From contig SCUI01000012.1 in NCBI GenBank assembly GCA_004297225.1, positions 1 to 49,301 on the forward strand: a stretch of 49,301 nt of DNA, given 5' to 3'. Shown here one piece after another: positions 16,743 to 27,669 of the stretch. The notes beneath the pieces were generated by a model. The model was not told where the DNA came from. It worked only from the letters and a program-made list of their open reading frames with translations, and searched no databases. The number at the start of each line of letters is the position of its first letter. The stretch's first letter is position 1. Position numbers and translations under genes: made by a program. Source of the stretch: Lysobacteraceae bacterium. Lineage in GTDB: Bacteria > Pseudomonadota > Gammaproteobacteria > Xanthomonadales > Xanthomonadaceae.

Positions 16743-17897
16743 CTACAGGTCCCGCGCCATCACCCGGTTGCCGCCCTGGTGCTTGGCGGCCTGCAGGCGG
16801 CGGTCCGCCGAACCGAGCAGTCCCGACAGGTCGTCGCCATCCTGCGGCCACGCCGCGAGTCCGGCAGAGAAACTGAGGCGCTGGGGATCCAGGCCGCGGC
16901 CCGGATGGAACGGCTGGTCCCACAAGGAGCGCCGCAGGTGCTCGGTGCGCTCCCATGCGGTGCCCAGCGGGCAATGCAGCAGGGCGACGAATTCGCCCCC
17001 GCCCAGCCGCACCAGGCGTTCGCCATCGTGCAGGCCCTGCGACATGATCCCGACCGCGTGCCGCAATGCGCGATCGGCGTCGGGGCGCCCGATTTCGTCG
17101 TTGACCACGCGGAACCGGTCGAGGTCGAGCAACGCCACGCTCAGGGAACGGCCCTCGCCGACTTGCTCGAACAGGTGCGGCATGTGCTGCAACAGCCACA
17201 TGCGATTGGGCAGGCCGGTCAGGTGGTCGCGCCCGGACATCTGCACCAGCCGTTGCATGCGGTGGACGATGCTGGTGGCCAGCAGCGTCATGATCAGGAG
17301 CACCAGCAAGCGCTCGACCTGGTTGGCGACGGTCGCGGTGCCGTAGTCGACGGACACCAGCTGCTCGGGCGCATCGGCGCCGGCGAACAGGGCCACGGCC
17401 AGGGTGGCGTACTGCACGATCGCCAGGCCGCCCGCGAACAGGGTCAGCCGGCCATCGTGGCGCAGTGCGGTCATCGCGATGGCGACGAGGTAGAAGCTCC
17501 AGACCACCATGCTGTTCATGCCGGCGACGCGGTCGCCGAGCGAGAGCAGCACCAGCACGCCGGTGGTGGTGGTGACATCGTAGGCGCCGGTGGCCCAGGG
17601 CAGCCAGGCATGGCGGCGGCGATTGCGCGCCAGCACCAGCCATACCTGCGCCATCAGGTTGACGAAGACGGCAGCGCCCAGGCCGATGACGGTCTCGCCC
17701 ACGTCCGCGCCGCTGAGCGCACCGGCCAGCGGCAGCAACAGCAGCAGCGCCGAGAGGGCCGCGCGCAGCCGCGCGACCAGCAATTCGCCGCCCGCGCCGA
17801 GTTCGAGCATGGCCTCGTCCTGGCGCGCCGAGAGCGTCCCCAGGAGTTCGCCGATCCAACCATTGGCTCGCCCGTGCAAAGCGCCTGTCCCCTTCAT
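16743..17897 (-). CDS. Membrane GGDEF-domain protein with degenerate signature
   Basis: 384 aa from ATG 17897, which has SD AGGGA 6 bases upstream; ATG 17924 is an in-frame alternative. N-terminal half: about five or six membrane helices (LLLLLPLAGALSG, VFVNLMAQVWLVLA, TTTTGVLVLLSLG, FYLVAIAMTAL, LVLLIMTLLATSIV), then a GGDEF domain starting DHLTGLPNRMWLLQ. The signature reads RLGGGEFVALL: the metal-binding third residue (Asp or Glu) is Gly. The upstream metal Asp (LLDLDRFRVVND) is kept. It is probably unable to make cyclic di-GMP and may bind GTP or act as a partner or sensor. No inhibitory RxxD site was seen. Confidence 0.85.
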   Translation of the reverse strand: MKGTGALHGRANGWIGELLGTLSARQDEAMLELGAGGELLVARLRAALSALLLLLPLAGALSGADVGETVIGLGAAVFVNLMAQVWLVLARNRRRHAWLPWATGAYDVTTTTGVLVLLSLGDRVAGMNSMVVWSFYLVAIAMTALRHDGRLTLFAGGLAIVQYATLAVALFAGADAPEQLVSVDYGTATVANQVERLLVLLIMTLLATSIVHRMQRLVQMSGRDHLTGLPNRMWLLQHMPHLFEQVGEGRSLSVALLDLDRFRVVNDEIGRPDADRALRHAVGIMSQGLHDGERLVRLGGGEFVALLHCPLGTAWERTEHLRRSLWDQPFHPGRGLDPQRLSFSAGLAAWPQDGDDLSGLLGSADRRLQAAKHQGGNRVMARDL

Positions 17898-17932
17898 CGC
17901 ATTGCTGTCCCTACGCGGGAGCATAGCCGCGC

Positions 17933-18493
17933 TCAGGCGATGCCGCGAAGCGCCACCCACAAGCCGAGCGCCAGGAACACCAGGGCGGCGGCGATGCGGG
18001 CTGCCTTCAGCGGCAGCCGGCTGGCGAACCGGCTGCCGAGCAGCACCACCGGCACGTTTGCCAGGAGCATGCCGACGGTGGTGCCGGCCACGACCTGCCA
18101 CAGCGGCACGTAGTTGGCCGCCAGCAGCACGGTCGCGACCTGGGTCTTGTCGCCGATCTCGGCGACGAAGAAGGCGATGGTGGTGGCGATGAAGGCGCCG
18201 CGTGCAGGCAGCGCGGTGTCGTCGTCCACTTCGTCAGGCCGCAGCGTCCACAACGCGATCGCGATGAAACTGCCGGCGACGATCCAGCGCAGCACCGCGG
18301 GCGTCAGCCAGGACGCCGCGAGCGCGCCGAGCCAGCCGGCCAGAGCGTGGTTCAACAGGGTGGCGAGCAGGATGCCGCCGATGATCGGCCAGGGTTTGCG
18401 GAATCGCGCCGCCAGCAGCAGCGCCAGCAGCTGCGTCTTGTCGCCGATTTCGGCCAGGGCCACGGTGAGGGTCGAAACCAGCAATGCATCCAT
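17933..18493 (-). CDS. GDT1/UPF0016 family cation (Mn2+) exporter
   Basis: 186 aa, six predicted helices in two inverted halves, each with the family signature EIGDKTQ (Glu at 15 and at 112). This family (TMEM165/GDT1, MneA of Vibrio, Mnx of cyanobacteria) moves Mn2+ or Ca2+ out of the cytoplasm. The start is 5 bases after the recQ stop, so it is co-transcribed with recQ. Many bacterial members sit behind a yybP-ykoY manganese riboswitch; here there is no room for one. Specificity for Mn2+ is inferred from the family. Confidence 0.88.
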   Translation of the reverse strand: MDALLVSTLTVALAEIGDKTQLLALLLAARFRKPWPIIGGILLATLLNHALAGWLGALAASWLTPAVLRWIVAGSFIAIALWTLRPDEVDDDTALPARGAFIATTIAFFVAEIGDKTQVATVLLAANYVPLWQVVAGTTVGMLLANVPVVLLGSRFASRLPLKAARIAAALVFLALGLWVALRGIA

Positions 18494-18498
18494 CGTGC

Positions 18499-20406
<1,908 letters not shown>

Positions 20407-20613
20407 CTTGTCGAGAGTGAGACAAGGTTCACGGTTTCACCTACAGCTCACGTTCACTATATTCGGCAAGATTGCCTTGTAGTTCACATTTTTGGCGTGA
20501 TAGGGTGCCGTCCTAACACAACCGTCACGCTGCGCTAACGCCCTCAAGAGGTGACCCAATCACCGAGGGTGGGGCGCATGTGGACCTGCAGGCTCGACAG
20601 GGGGCTCGTAGCT
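20407..20613. promoter_or_regulatory. Divergent control region between recQ and the DUF11 locus
   Basis: This 207-bp stretch is noticeably more AT-rich than its surroundings. It holds three exact GTTCAC words (20427, 20452, 20482) and one TTTCAC (20435), all on the plus strand, an inverted repeat GGCAA-GA-TTGCC (20465-20476), and on the minus strand a good -10 candidate TATAGT for recQ. For the plus strand I see only a weak pair, TTGTAG (20477) and GATAGG (20499), 16 bases apart. The repeated word may be a regulator site; the protein is unknown. Confidence 0.45.
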
Positions 20614-21108
20614 ATGGAATTCACCGTGGGCATCCGCTCCTGCGCCGGAGCATTCGTCGTTGCCGCTTCCTTGATGGCATCCGCGGCGAGCCACGCCCAG
20701 GCGGCGCCGGGCATCACGATCAACACCTCGGCCTTCCAGGAAATGGAAGTCAAGGCGGATGACGGCACGGTCACCAGGAAACTGGTGCCTGCCGCGCGCG
20801 TGGTGCCGGGCGACGAGGTGGTCTACGAGATCACCTATTCCAACGGCGGCGCCGACTCGGCGACCAACCTCGCGATCAACAATCCCGTTCCCGACGCCGT
20901 CACCTTCCTCGTGGCGACCAACCCGCCGACCGCGGTGTCCGTGGATCAGGGCGAGACCTTCGGCAACCTGGGCGACCTGCGGGTCGAGGGGCTGGACGGC
21001 CAGGTGCGTCCCGCGCAGCCGGCCGACATCACCAACCTCCGCTGGACCATCGCCACCCTCGCGCCGGGCGCGCAAGGGACGATCCGATATCGCGTGCGCG
21101 TCAAGTAG
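20614..21108 (+). CDS. Small exported DUF11-type protein
   Basis: 164 aa from ATG 20614 (SD AGGGGG), giving a standard signal peptide ending ASAASHAQA; ATG 20578 and GTG 20551 are in-frame alternatives. The mature part is one DUF11-like Ig-fold: VPGDEVVYEITYSNGGADSATNLAINNPVPD, a Val/Asp/Gly-rich loop region, and the ending GTIRYRVRVK. That C-terminal shape (PG-x-VEY-x-I-x2-N ... strand ending in RVK) recurs in the 370-, 1665- and 1505-aa proteins downstream. First gene of the locus. It could be a minor subunit or initiator of a surface assembly; this role is inferred. Confidence 0.8.
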   Translation: MEFTVGIRSCAGAFVVAASLMASAASHAQAAPGITINTSAFQEMEVKADDGTVTRKLVPAARVVPGDEVVYEITYSNGGADSATNLAINNPVPDAVTFLVATNPPTAVSVDQGETFGNLGDLRVEGLDGQVRPAQPADITNLRWTIATLAPGAQGTIRYRVRVK

Positions 21109-21178
21109 CCGACTTCTTCCCACACCACTTCCTTCCACGATTCAGTAGCGACACCAAGCAACACACAGGGGACCCAAG

Positions 21179-22291
21179 ATGAACTTCCGAACCCACAGGC
21201 GCGCCCTCGCGGCCGTACTGCTCCTTGCCGGTGCCATGCAGGTGCAGGCGGCCGACCTCGGCACCAATGCCGGCACCAGCGTCACCAACGAAGCCAGCGT
21301 CTCCTTCTCGGTGGGCGGCGTGCTGCAGACCGTTACCCCGAGCGATGACGTGTCGTTCGTCGTCGACCGCAAGGTCGACGTGGTCGTGGCCAACGTCGCC
21401 GACGCCTCGGTCTCGCCGAATGCCACGAACCAGGTGCTCGAGTACACGGTCACCAACAAGACCAACGACGCGCTCGATTTCATCCTGTCGACCAGCGACG
21501 GCGGCGGCACGTTCGTCGCCACCGGAGTGGAGATCTGGGTGGACGATGGCGACGGCAATTTCGAAGGCGCCGGCCAGGACACCCTCGTGTCCTACATCGA
21601 CAACCTCGCCGAGGACGCCAGCGCGACCGTGTTCGTGGTCGCGGACATCCCCAGCGGTGCCGCCGACGGCGAGACCGACGTGTTCTGGCTGACGGCGCAG
21701 GCGGCTGCCCCGACCGGTACCTCCGGTTCGCCTGGCGCGGCCCTTGCCGAAAGCGGCGCGGCCGACGATCCGCTGGTCGTCGAAAACGTCTTCGCGGACG
21801 GCGACGGTCCCGCGGCCGAAGGCGCACAGGACGGCCAGCACAGCGCCGCCGCCACCTACACCGTGGCCACCACCAGCCTCTCGGTGACCAAGACCTACAA
21901 GGTCATCTACGAGGATGCCGCCAACACCACCAGCTTCAGCGATGCCGGCGACCTCAAGCCGATCCCCGGCGCGCTCGTCGAGTTCTGCATCCTCGTCGCG
22001 AACGGCGGTGGCGTCGACGCGCAGGGCGTGACCATCAGCGATACGCTGGGTGCGCCGAACACGGTCATCTCCAACGCCACGTGGGTTGCCGAAAGCATCA
22101 AGGTCGGCACGAGCTGCGACTACACGACCGCGACCGGCTACGACGACGACGCCGTCGACGAGACCGGCGACGACGACGCCACCGGCACGTCCGCGAACTA
22201 CAACAGCGGTACCGGCGTGGTGACGTCGAACGTCGAGACCCTGAGCGGTGGCAGCAGCACCGCCACGATGTTCCGGGTGATCCTGAACTGA
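21179..22291 (+). CDS. Exported DUF11-type protein, 370 aa
   Basis: Signal peptide MNFRTHRRALAAVLLLAGAMQVQA. The first mature domain has the pattern SVTNEASVSFSVGG...DDVSFVVD, also seen at the start of the downstream barrel protein (ENTAQVSF...SNTVAFDI). A central beta-rich stretch follows, then a DUF11-like domain (LKPIPGALVEFCILVANGG, VTISDTLGAPN) with an Asp-rich loop YDDDAVDETGDDDATG that could bind Ca2+, and the ending ATMFRVILN. SD AGGGGA precedes the ATG. A strong hairpin follows the stop. No catalytic motif, lipobox or sorting motif was found. Function unknown; probably periplasmic or cell-surface. Confidence 0.82.
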   Translation: MNFRTHRRALAAVLLLAGAMQVQAADLGTNAGTSVTNEASVSFSVGGVLQTVTPSDDVSFVVDRKVDVVVANVADASVSPNATNQVLEYTVTNKTNDALDFILSTSDGGGTFVATGVEIWVDDGDGNFEGAGQDTLVSYIDNLAEDASATVFVVADIPSGAADGETDVFWLTAQAAAPTGTSGSPGAALAESGAADDPLVVENVFADGDGPAAEGAQDGQHSAAATYTVATTSLSVTKTYKVIYEDAANTTSFSDAGDLKPIPGALVEFCILVANGGGVDAQGVTISDTLGAPNTVISNATWVAESIKVGTSCDYTTATGYDDDAVDETGDDDATGTSANYNSGTGVVTSNVETLSGGSSTATMFRVILN

Positions 22292-22298
22292 TCCGCGC

Positions 22299-22326
22299 GC
22301 CTGCCGGGGCACCCGCCCCGGCAGGC
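22299..22326 (+). repeat. Perfect 12-bp inverted repeat after the 370-aa gene
   Basis: GCCTGCCGGGGC (22299-22310), loop ACCC, GCCCCGGCAGGC (22315-22326). The stem is very stable, but no T-run follows, so it is not a classic terminator. It probably protects the 3' end of the upstream message or sets expression of the small genes above that of the giant ones. Confidence 0.7.
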
Positions 22327-22355
22327 AGCAGATCGTTCCCGCGATCCATGGCCCG

Positions 22356-22384
22356 TCCTGCCGCTCCCGAAGCGGCGGGCAGGA
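22356..22384 (+). promoter_or_regulatory. Hairpin covering the SD of the barrel gene
   Basis: TCCTGCC (22356-22362) pairs with GGCAGGA (22378-22384); the stem continues three pairs inward past one bulged G. The only good Shine-Dalgarno for the GTG start at 22398 is AGGAG at 22381-22385, so four of its five bases are in the stem. Translation of the barrel protein may be held low unless the stem is opened. Confidence 0.5.
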
Positions 22385-22397
22385 GTGGTGCAGTCCC

Positions 22398-25300
22398 GTG
22401 AAACGTCTCCCGGCCAATGCCAAGGACTTCCGGCGACCCGGTCTCCGACTGGTGGCGCCGGTCGTGGCTGCCCTGGCGACGCTGCTGGGGTCGGGCAACA
22501 CCTGGGCCGCCCGCGTCGAGAACACAGCGCAGGTTTCCTTCGCGGCAATTGACACCGGACCGCAGACGCTGCACAGCAACACCGTCGCCTTCGACATCCT
22601 GCCCTCGCCCTCGCCGGCCGACATCGAGTTCCGCCGCTTCGACCCGGGCGCGGTGGGCGGCGACGACGTCCCCGCCGGCGGCGGGCAATGCCTGGTGGAC
22701 GGCGGCTACATCCCCTTGCCGCCCGTGGAGGAGGGCGACGGCACGCCGGTGGACCCGGAGGGCGGCGGCACCAGCGACGCCAACGGCTACTACATCGGCG
22801 AGCCCGTGGTGATCGCGGTCACCGACGGCAACCGCAACACCGATCCCGCGGTCCGCGAACTGGTGGAGGTCGCCATCACCACCGGCACCGGCGATGCCGA
22901 GTCCCTGAGGTTGCAGGAAACCGACGTCGATACCGGCGTGTTCGCCGGCGCCATCCAGAGCCGGCTGATGCCGCCGGCGCCGGTGCAGTACGATTGCGTG
23001 CTGTCGCTGGAGGCGGGCGCCGAGATCGTCGCCCGCTACACCGACAGCGATTTCCCGCTGGACGCCGTGGCGACCGCGGTCGCGACCTTCGATCCCCCGC
23101 CCAGCGGCAGCGCGCTGTTGCGGCTGGAGCAGGTCGTGTCGAGACAGGTCGTCGAGATCGGCGACTTCCTGCAGTACACGCTGGTGCTGCACAACGTTCG
23201 TGACGTCCCCGCGTTCGCCACCCGCATCAGCGACGTCCTGCCCGCAGGCGTCCGCTACCGTGCCGGCTCGCTGCGGCTGGCGTCGTCCGCCGATGGCGTG
23301 CAGGCACTGGCCGCACCGGCATCGGCACGCATGGGAACCGCGCGGCTTGCCGCCGCGTCCGAGCCGCAGCTTGCGGCCGATGGCCGCAGCCTGCTCATCC
23401 CCGTGGGCGACCTGCCGGGCGGTGCGACCATCACCGCGACCTTCGTCGCGGAAGTCGGTGCCGCCGCGCGCGGGCCGGAACTGCTCAATGGCGCCGTCGC
23501 CAGCGCGTCCGGCAAGCTGTCCTCGAACGCGACCGAAACGACGGTGCGGGTCAAGGAAGCGTTGGCGACTTCCGCGTTCACCATCGTCGGACGGGTGACC
23601 GAAGCCGCCGGTTGCGAAGTGCCTGCGGAGCAACGCAAGGGCGTGGCGAACGTGCGCGTCCTGCTCGAGGACGGCACGTACGTCACCACCGACCTGGACG
23701 GTGCCTACCACTTCGAGGGCGTGCGCCCCGGCACGCATGTCGCCCAGCTTGACATCGCCACGCTGCCCGGGCACCTCGTGCCGGACGATTGTCTCCGCAA
23801 CACGCGCCACGCCGGCCGCGGCTACTCGCAGTTCGTCGAAGCCCAGGGCGGAATGCTCGTGCGCGCCGACTTCTTCGTGGCCCCGGCGGCGCCTGCCACG
23901 GTCAAGGTGGGCGTGAAGGCGCGCGCCGAAGCAAGCGGAGCGCGAATGCGGCATGTCGTCGAGCTCGACGGCAGCGGCGGCGCGGTGTCCTCGCTCAAGG
24001 TGCTGGCGATCCTGGCCAAAGGCGCGGCATATGTCGCGGGCTCGGCCCGGCTCGATGGCCAACCGGTGCCCGAGCCGGAGATCACGGGTAATTTCGCCAC
24101 CTTCCGTCTCCCGGACCCGGGCGCGGACTGGGCCCGGACCCTGGCGTTCGAGGTGGCGCCCGGCGAATGCGACGGCGACGGCGACGGCGGCGGCACCCGG
24201 TTGGTCGCGATGTTCGAGGCCGGGGGCGGCAGCGGCCGCACCCCTCCGGCGGAGGTCCGATGGCGATGCGATGGCGCGCCACCAGGACCTGGCGTGCCGG
24301 TACGGGTCGAAGCCAGTGCACACGCCGCCGCCGCAGGGCCGGCGGCATCGCCGTCTCCGGGTGCCGGCGAAGGCAAGCCGGCGATCATGGACGAAGTCGC
24401 CGCCGCGGGTGGCGGCGAGCGCGACTGGCTGGCCGGCCAGTCTGCGGGCCGGGAGTGGCTGTTCCCGGCCGCGGACTACAACCCGCGTTCGCCGGTGACC
24501 CGCGTCGTGGTCAAGCGGCTCGAAAGCGACAAGGTCGCGTTGCGGATCAACGGCGTCGCGGTCGACGGCCTGGCATACGAGGGAACGCAAACCTCGCCCG
24601 CCGGCTTCGCCGCGGCCATCTGGCGCAGCGTGCACCTGCGCGAGGGCGACAACCTGCTCGAGGCGGTGATCACCGACGCCGGCGGCCAGGTCGTGGCGAC
24701 CTTGTCGCGCGAAATCCATTACTCCGTGGACGTGGCCCGCGCCGAGTTCCTGCCGGAACGCTCGCGCCTGGTGGCCGACGGCCTTGTCCGCCCCGTGGTC
24801 GCGGTACGGATGCTCGACCGCTTCGGCAAGCCGGCGCGCCACGGCCTCTCCGGCACGTATTCGATCACCGCGCCGTACGCGCCGGCGGCGGAGGTCGGCG
24901 AAGAGGAAGGTCGTCGCTTCGCCGGGCTCGAGCGAGCGCAACCCACCTGGCAGGTGGAGGGAGACGAAGGCATCGCCTGGATCGAACTGCAGCCGACCAC
25001 CTCCGCCGGCAGCTTCACCCTGGGCTTCGACTTCGCCACCGGCCCCGCCAACCGCGTGCACCAGGAGATCGAGGGCTGGCTAAAGGCCGAGGCACGCGAG
25101 TGGATCGTGGTCGGTTTCGCCAAGGGCAGCGTCGGCTACGACACGCTCGTCGACAACATGCAGGCGCTGCCCGAGGGCGAGGACGGCAGCGGCGTGCGCG
25201 CCGACGGCCAGGTCGCGCTGTACGCCAAGGGCCGGGTCCTCGGCGACTGGCTGCTCACGCTCGCCTACGACAGCGACAGGCGCACCGGCGACCTGCGTCG

Positions 25301-27662
25301 CCGCGGCCTGCTCTCGACCATCGACCCGCAGCAGTACTACACGCTGTATGGCGACGGCACCAGCCAGGGCCATGACGCGGCAAGCGTCGAGAAGCTGTAC
25401 CTCAAGCTCGAGCGCGACCAGTTCTACGCCATGTTCGGCGATTTCCAGACCGGCCTGGACCGCGGCGAACTGTCGCGCTACCAGCGCACGCTCAATGGCG
25501 TGAAGGTCGAATACCGTGGCCGGCTGGTGGAGTTCAACGGTTTCGCGGCCAGGACCTCGCAGGCCTACGCCCGCGACGAGCTGCCCGGCGACGGCACCTC
25601 CGGCCTGTATCGCCTCACGCGCCGCGGCGTGCTGATCAACAGCGAGCGCGTCCGGCTCGAAACCCGCGACCGTTACCACGGCGAGCAGATCCTCGCCAGC
25701 CGCGAGCTGCAGCGCCACATCGACTACGACATCGACTACGACAACGGCACGCTGTTCTTCCGCGAGCCGATCGCCAGCCGCGACTTCGACTTCAATCCCA
25801 ACTTCATCGTCGTCGAGTACGAGACCCGCGGCACCGCGACCGAATACCTCAATGCCGGCGGCCGCGCCGGCGTGCGCCTGATGGATGGCCGGCTCGAGGC
25901 CGGCGTGAGCTACATCCGCGACGAGGACATGGCGGGGCGCAGCCGCCTTGCCGCGGTCGACGCGAAGTTCCGGTTGACCGCGCAGGACGAACTGCGTGCC
26001 GAGGCCGCGAACACGCGCGGCGACGACGGCGCCGCGGACACCTCCGGCAATGCCTGGCTGCTGGAGTGGGAACACCGCGGCGAGCGGCTCAACCTGCTTG
26101 CCTATGCGCGCCGGCAGGGGCTCGGCTTCGGACTCGGGCAGCAGAACCATGCCGAGGCGGGGATGTTCAAGGCGGGCGTGCAAGGCCAGTGGCGCGTGGG
26201 CGAGCGCTTTTCGCTGCAGGGCGAGGCCTACCGCCTCGAGAACCTCGCCAGCGGCGCGGTGCGGACCTCGCTGCGCGCCGAGGCGGTCTACAAGGGCGAC
26301 GACTGGGGCGCGCGCGCCGGCCTGCAGTGGGCCCGCGACGAGGCGGTGGACGGGCGGGTGGAGGAGTCGCGCCAGGTCACGCTCGGCGCCAACCGCTACT
26401 TCCTCGACCGCAAGCTCGAGCTGAGCGCGCAGGCGGACCTTTCCCTGGGCGGCCGCAACGACAGCGTCGACTTCCCCACGCGTTTCCAGGTCGCCGCCGC
26501 ATACGCGATCACGCCTTCGTTCCGCGTGCTCGCGGCGCACGAGGTCACCGATGGCGAAACACGCGACACCTCGACCACGCGCGTCGGCTTCGAAGCGACG
26601 CCATGGGCGAACACGCGCCTGACCAGCACGCTCAACCAGAGCCGGATCACCGAATACGGGCCGCGCACCTTCGCCCTGTTCGGGCTGGACCAGAAAGTAC
26701 CGCTCAACGAGCGCTGGAGCCTGGACTTCGCCATCGATTCCAGCCGCGCCTTCAACGAGTCGGGCGAGGCGCCGCTGGTGGTCGACCCCGCGCAGCCGAT
26801 CGCCGCGGGCGGAATCCGCGATGGCGGCGCGCTGACCGAGGACTTCGTCGCGCTGTCCGGGGGCGCCACCTACCGCACCGAACTCTGGTCCTGGAACGTG
26901 CGCGCCGAGGGCCGCAGCGGCGCGAGCAACGACCGCCATGGCTTCACCACGGCCTTCCTGCGCCAGGTGCGCGACGGCGTCGCGCTCGCGGCGAGCATGC
27001 AGGCGTTCTCGCAGCGCAATGACGACGGCAGTACCGGCCTGCTCGCCAACGCGCAGCTGTCGTGGGCCTACCGGCCATCGGGCAGCCGCTGGTCGATGCT
27101 CGACAAACTCGAGTACCGGCTCGACGAGATCACCCGCGGACAGGGCGAGGCAATCCTCGGCCAGGACACGCTGGCCGCCGTCGGCAATGCGCGCTCCAGC
27201 CGCCTGGTCAACAATTTCGTGCTGAACTACGTCTCGGACGCGTGGCAGGCCGGGGACGGGCAGGGCAACGTCCTCGCGCTCGACCAGCGCAGCCAGCTCT
27301 CGCTGTACTACGGGTCCAGGTACGTGCTCGACAGCTTCGGCAGCGACGATTACTCCGGCTATTCCGACATCCTCGGCGCCGAGTGGCGCTTCGACCTGAC
27401 CCCGCGCATCGACATCGGCGTGCGCGCCAGCGTGCTGCACTCGTGGAGCCAGGACACCTACGCCTGGGCGGTGGGGCCGTCGCTCGGGTTCTCGCCCTTC
27501 ACCAATGCCTGGGTGTCGGTCGGCTACAACGTCCGCGGCTTCCAGGACCGCGATTTCGAGCAGGCCCACCACACCGCGGAAGGTGCCTACATGGTGCTGC
27601 GGCTGAAGTTCGACCAGGACACGTTCGGCCTGGCGACGCGCGGCGGGTCGACAGGACGCTGA
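22398..27662 (+). CDS. Giant DUF11/Ig-like protein with C-terminal outer-membrane beta-barrel
   Basis: 1754 aa, GTG start, signal peptide ending GNTWAA. Order: ENTAQVSF...SNTVAFDI domain (about 40-75); a domain with GYYIGEPVVIAVTDGNRNTDP and ETDVDTGVFAGAI (about 130-215); DUF11 (about 236-380); a carboxypeptidase-regulatory/SdrD-like domain VTTDLDGAYHFEGVRPGTH (about 395-470); an Ig/big-like part (about 690-860); then about 860 residues (about 895-1754) of alternating aromatic strands typical of an outer-membrane barrel, including FGDFQTGLDRG and HIDYDIDYDNGTLFF (about 1107), the latter reminiscent of loops in the T9SS translocon SprA. It probably spans the outer membrane and exports or anchors the flanking DUF11 proteins; that role is inferred. 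Confidence 0.82.
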   Translation: MKRLPANAKDFRRPGLRLVAPVVAALATLLGSGNTWAARVENTAQVSFAAIDTGPQTLHSNTVAFDILPSPSPADIEFRRFDPGAVGGDDVPAGGGQCLVDGGYIPLPPVEEGDGTPVDPEGGGTSDANGYYIGEPVVIAVTDGNRNTDPAVRELVEVAITTGTGDAESLRLQETDVDTGVFAGAIQSRLMPPAPVQYDCVLSLEAGAEIVARYTDSDFPLDAVATAVATFDPPPSGSALLRLEQVVSRQVVEIGDFLQYTLVLHNVRDVPAFATRISDVLPAGVRYRAGSLRLASSADGVQALAAPASARMGTARLAAASEPQLAADGRSLLIPVGDLPGGATITATFVAEVGAAARGPELLNGAVASASGKLSSNATETTVRVKEALATSAFTIVGRVTEAAGCEVPAEQRKGVANVRVLLEDGTYVTTDLDGAYHFEGVRPGTHVAQLDIATLPGHLVPDDCLRNTRHAGRGYSQFVEAQGGMLVRADFFVAPAAPATVKVGVKARAEASGARMRHVVELDGSGGAVSSLKVLAILAKGAAYVAGSARLDGQPVPEPEITGNFATFRLPDPGADWARTLAFEVAPGECDGDGDGGGTRLVAMFEAGGGSGRTPPAEVRWRCDGAPPGPGVPVRVEASAHAAAAGPAASPSPGAGEGKPAIMDEVAAAGGGERDWLAGQSAGREWLFPAADYNPRSPVTRVVVKRLESDKVALRINGVAVDGLAYEGTQTSPAGFAAAIWRSVHLREGDNLLEAVITDAGGQVVATLSREIHYSVDVARAEFLPERSRLVADGLVRPVVAVRMLDRFGKPARHGLSGTYSITAPYAPAAEVGEEEGRRFAGLERAQPTWQVEGDEGIAWIELQPTTSAGSFTLGFDFATGPANRVHQEIEGWLKAEAREWIVVGFAKGSVGYDTLVDNMQALPEGEDGSGVRADGQVALYAKGRVLGDWLLTLAYDSDRRTGDLRRRGLLSTIDPQQYYTLYGDGTSQGHDAASVEKLYLKLERDQFYAMFGDFQTGLDRGELSRYQRTLNGVKVEYRGRLVEFNGFAARTSQAYARDELPGDGTSGLYRLTRRGVLINSERVRLETRDRYHGEQILASRELQRHIDYDIDYDNGTLFFREPIASRDFDFNPNFIVVEYETRGTATEYLNAGGRAGVRLMDGRLEAGVSYIRDEDMAGRSRLAAVDAKFRLTAQDELRAEAANTRGDDGAADTSGNAWLLEWEHRGERLNLLAYARRQGLGFGLGQQNHAEAGMFKAGVQGQWRVGERFSLQGEAYRLENLASGAVRTSLRAEAVYKGDDWGARAGLQWARDEAVDGRVEESRQVTLGANRYFLDRKLELSAQADLSLGGRNDSVDFPTRFQVAAAYAITPSFRVLAAHEVTDGETRDTSTTRVGFEATPWANTRLTSTLNQSRITEYGPRTFALFGLDQKVPLNERWSLDFAIDSSRAFNESGEAPLVVDPAQPIAAGGIRDGGALTEDFVALSGGATYRTELWSWNVRAEGRSGASNDRHGFTTAFLRQVRDGVALAASMQAFSQRNDDGSTGLLANAQLSWAYRPSGSRWSMLDKLEYRLDEITRGQGEAILGQDTLAAVGNARSSRLVNNFVLNYVSDAWQAGDGQGNVLALDQRSQLSLYYGSRYVLDSFGSDDYSGYSDILGAEWRFDLTPRIDIGVRASVLHSWSQDTYAWAVGPSLGFSPFTNAWVSVGYNVRGFQDRDFEQAHHTAEGAYMVLRLKFDQDTFGLATRGGSTGR

Positions 27663-27669
27663 CGCCACC

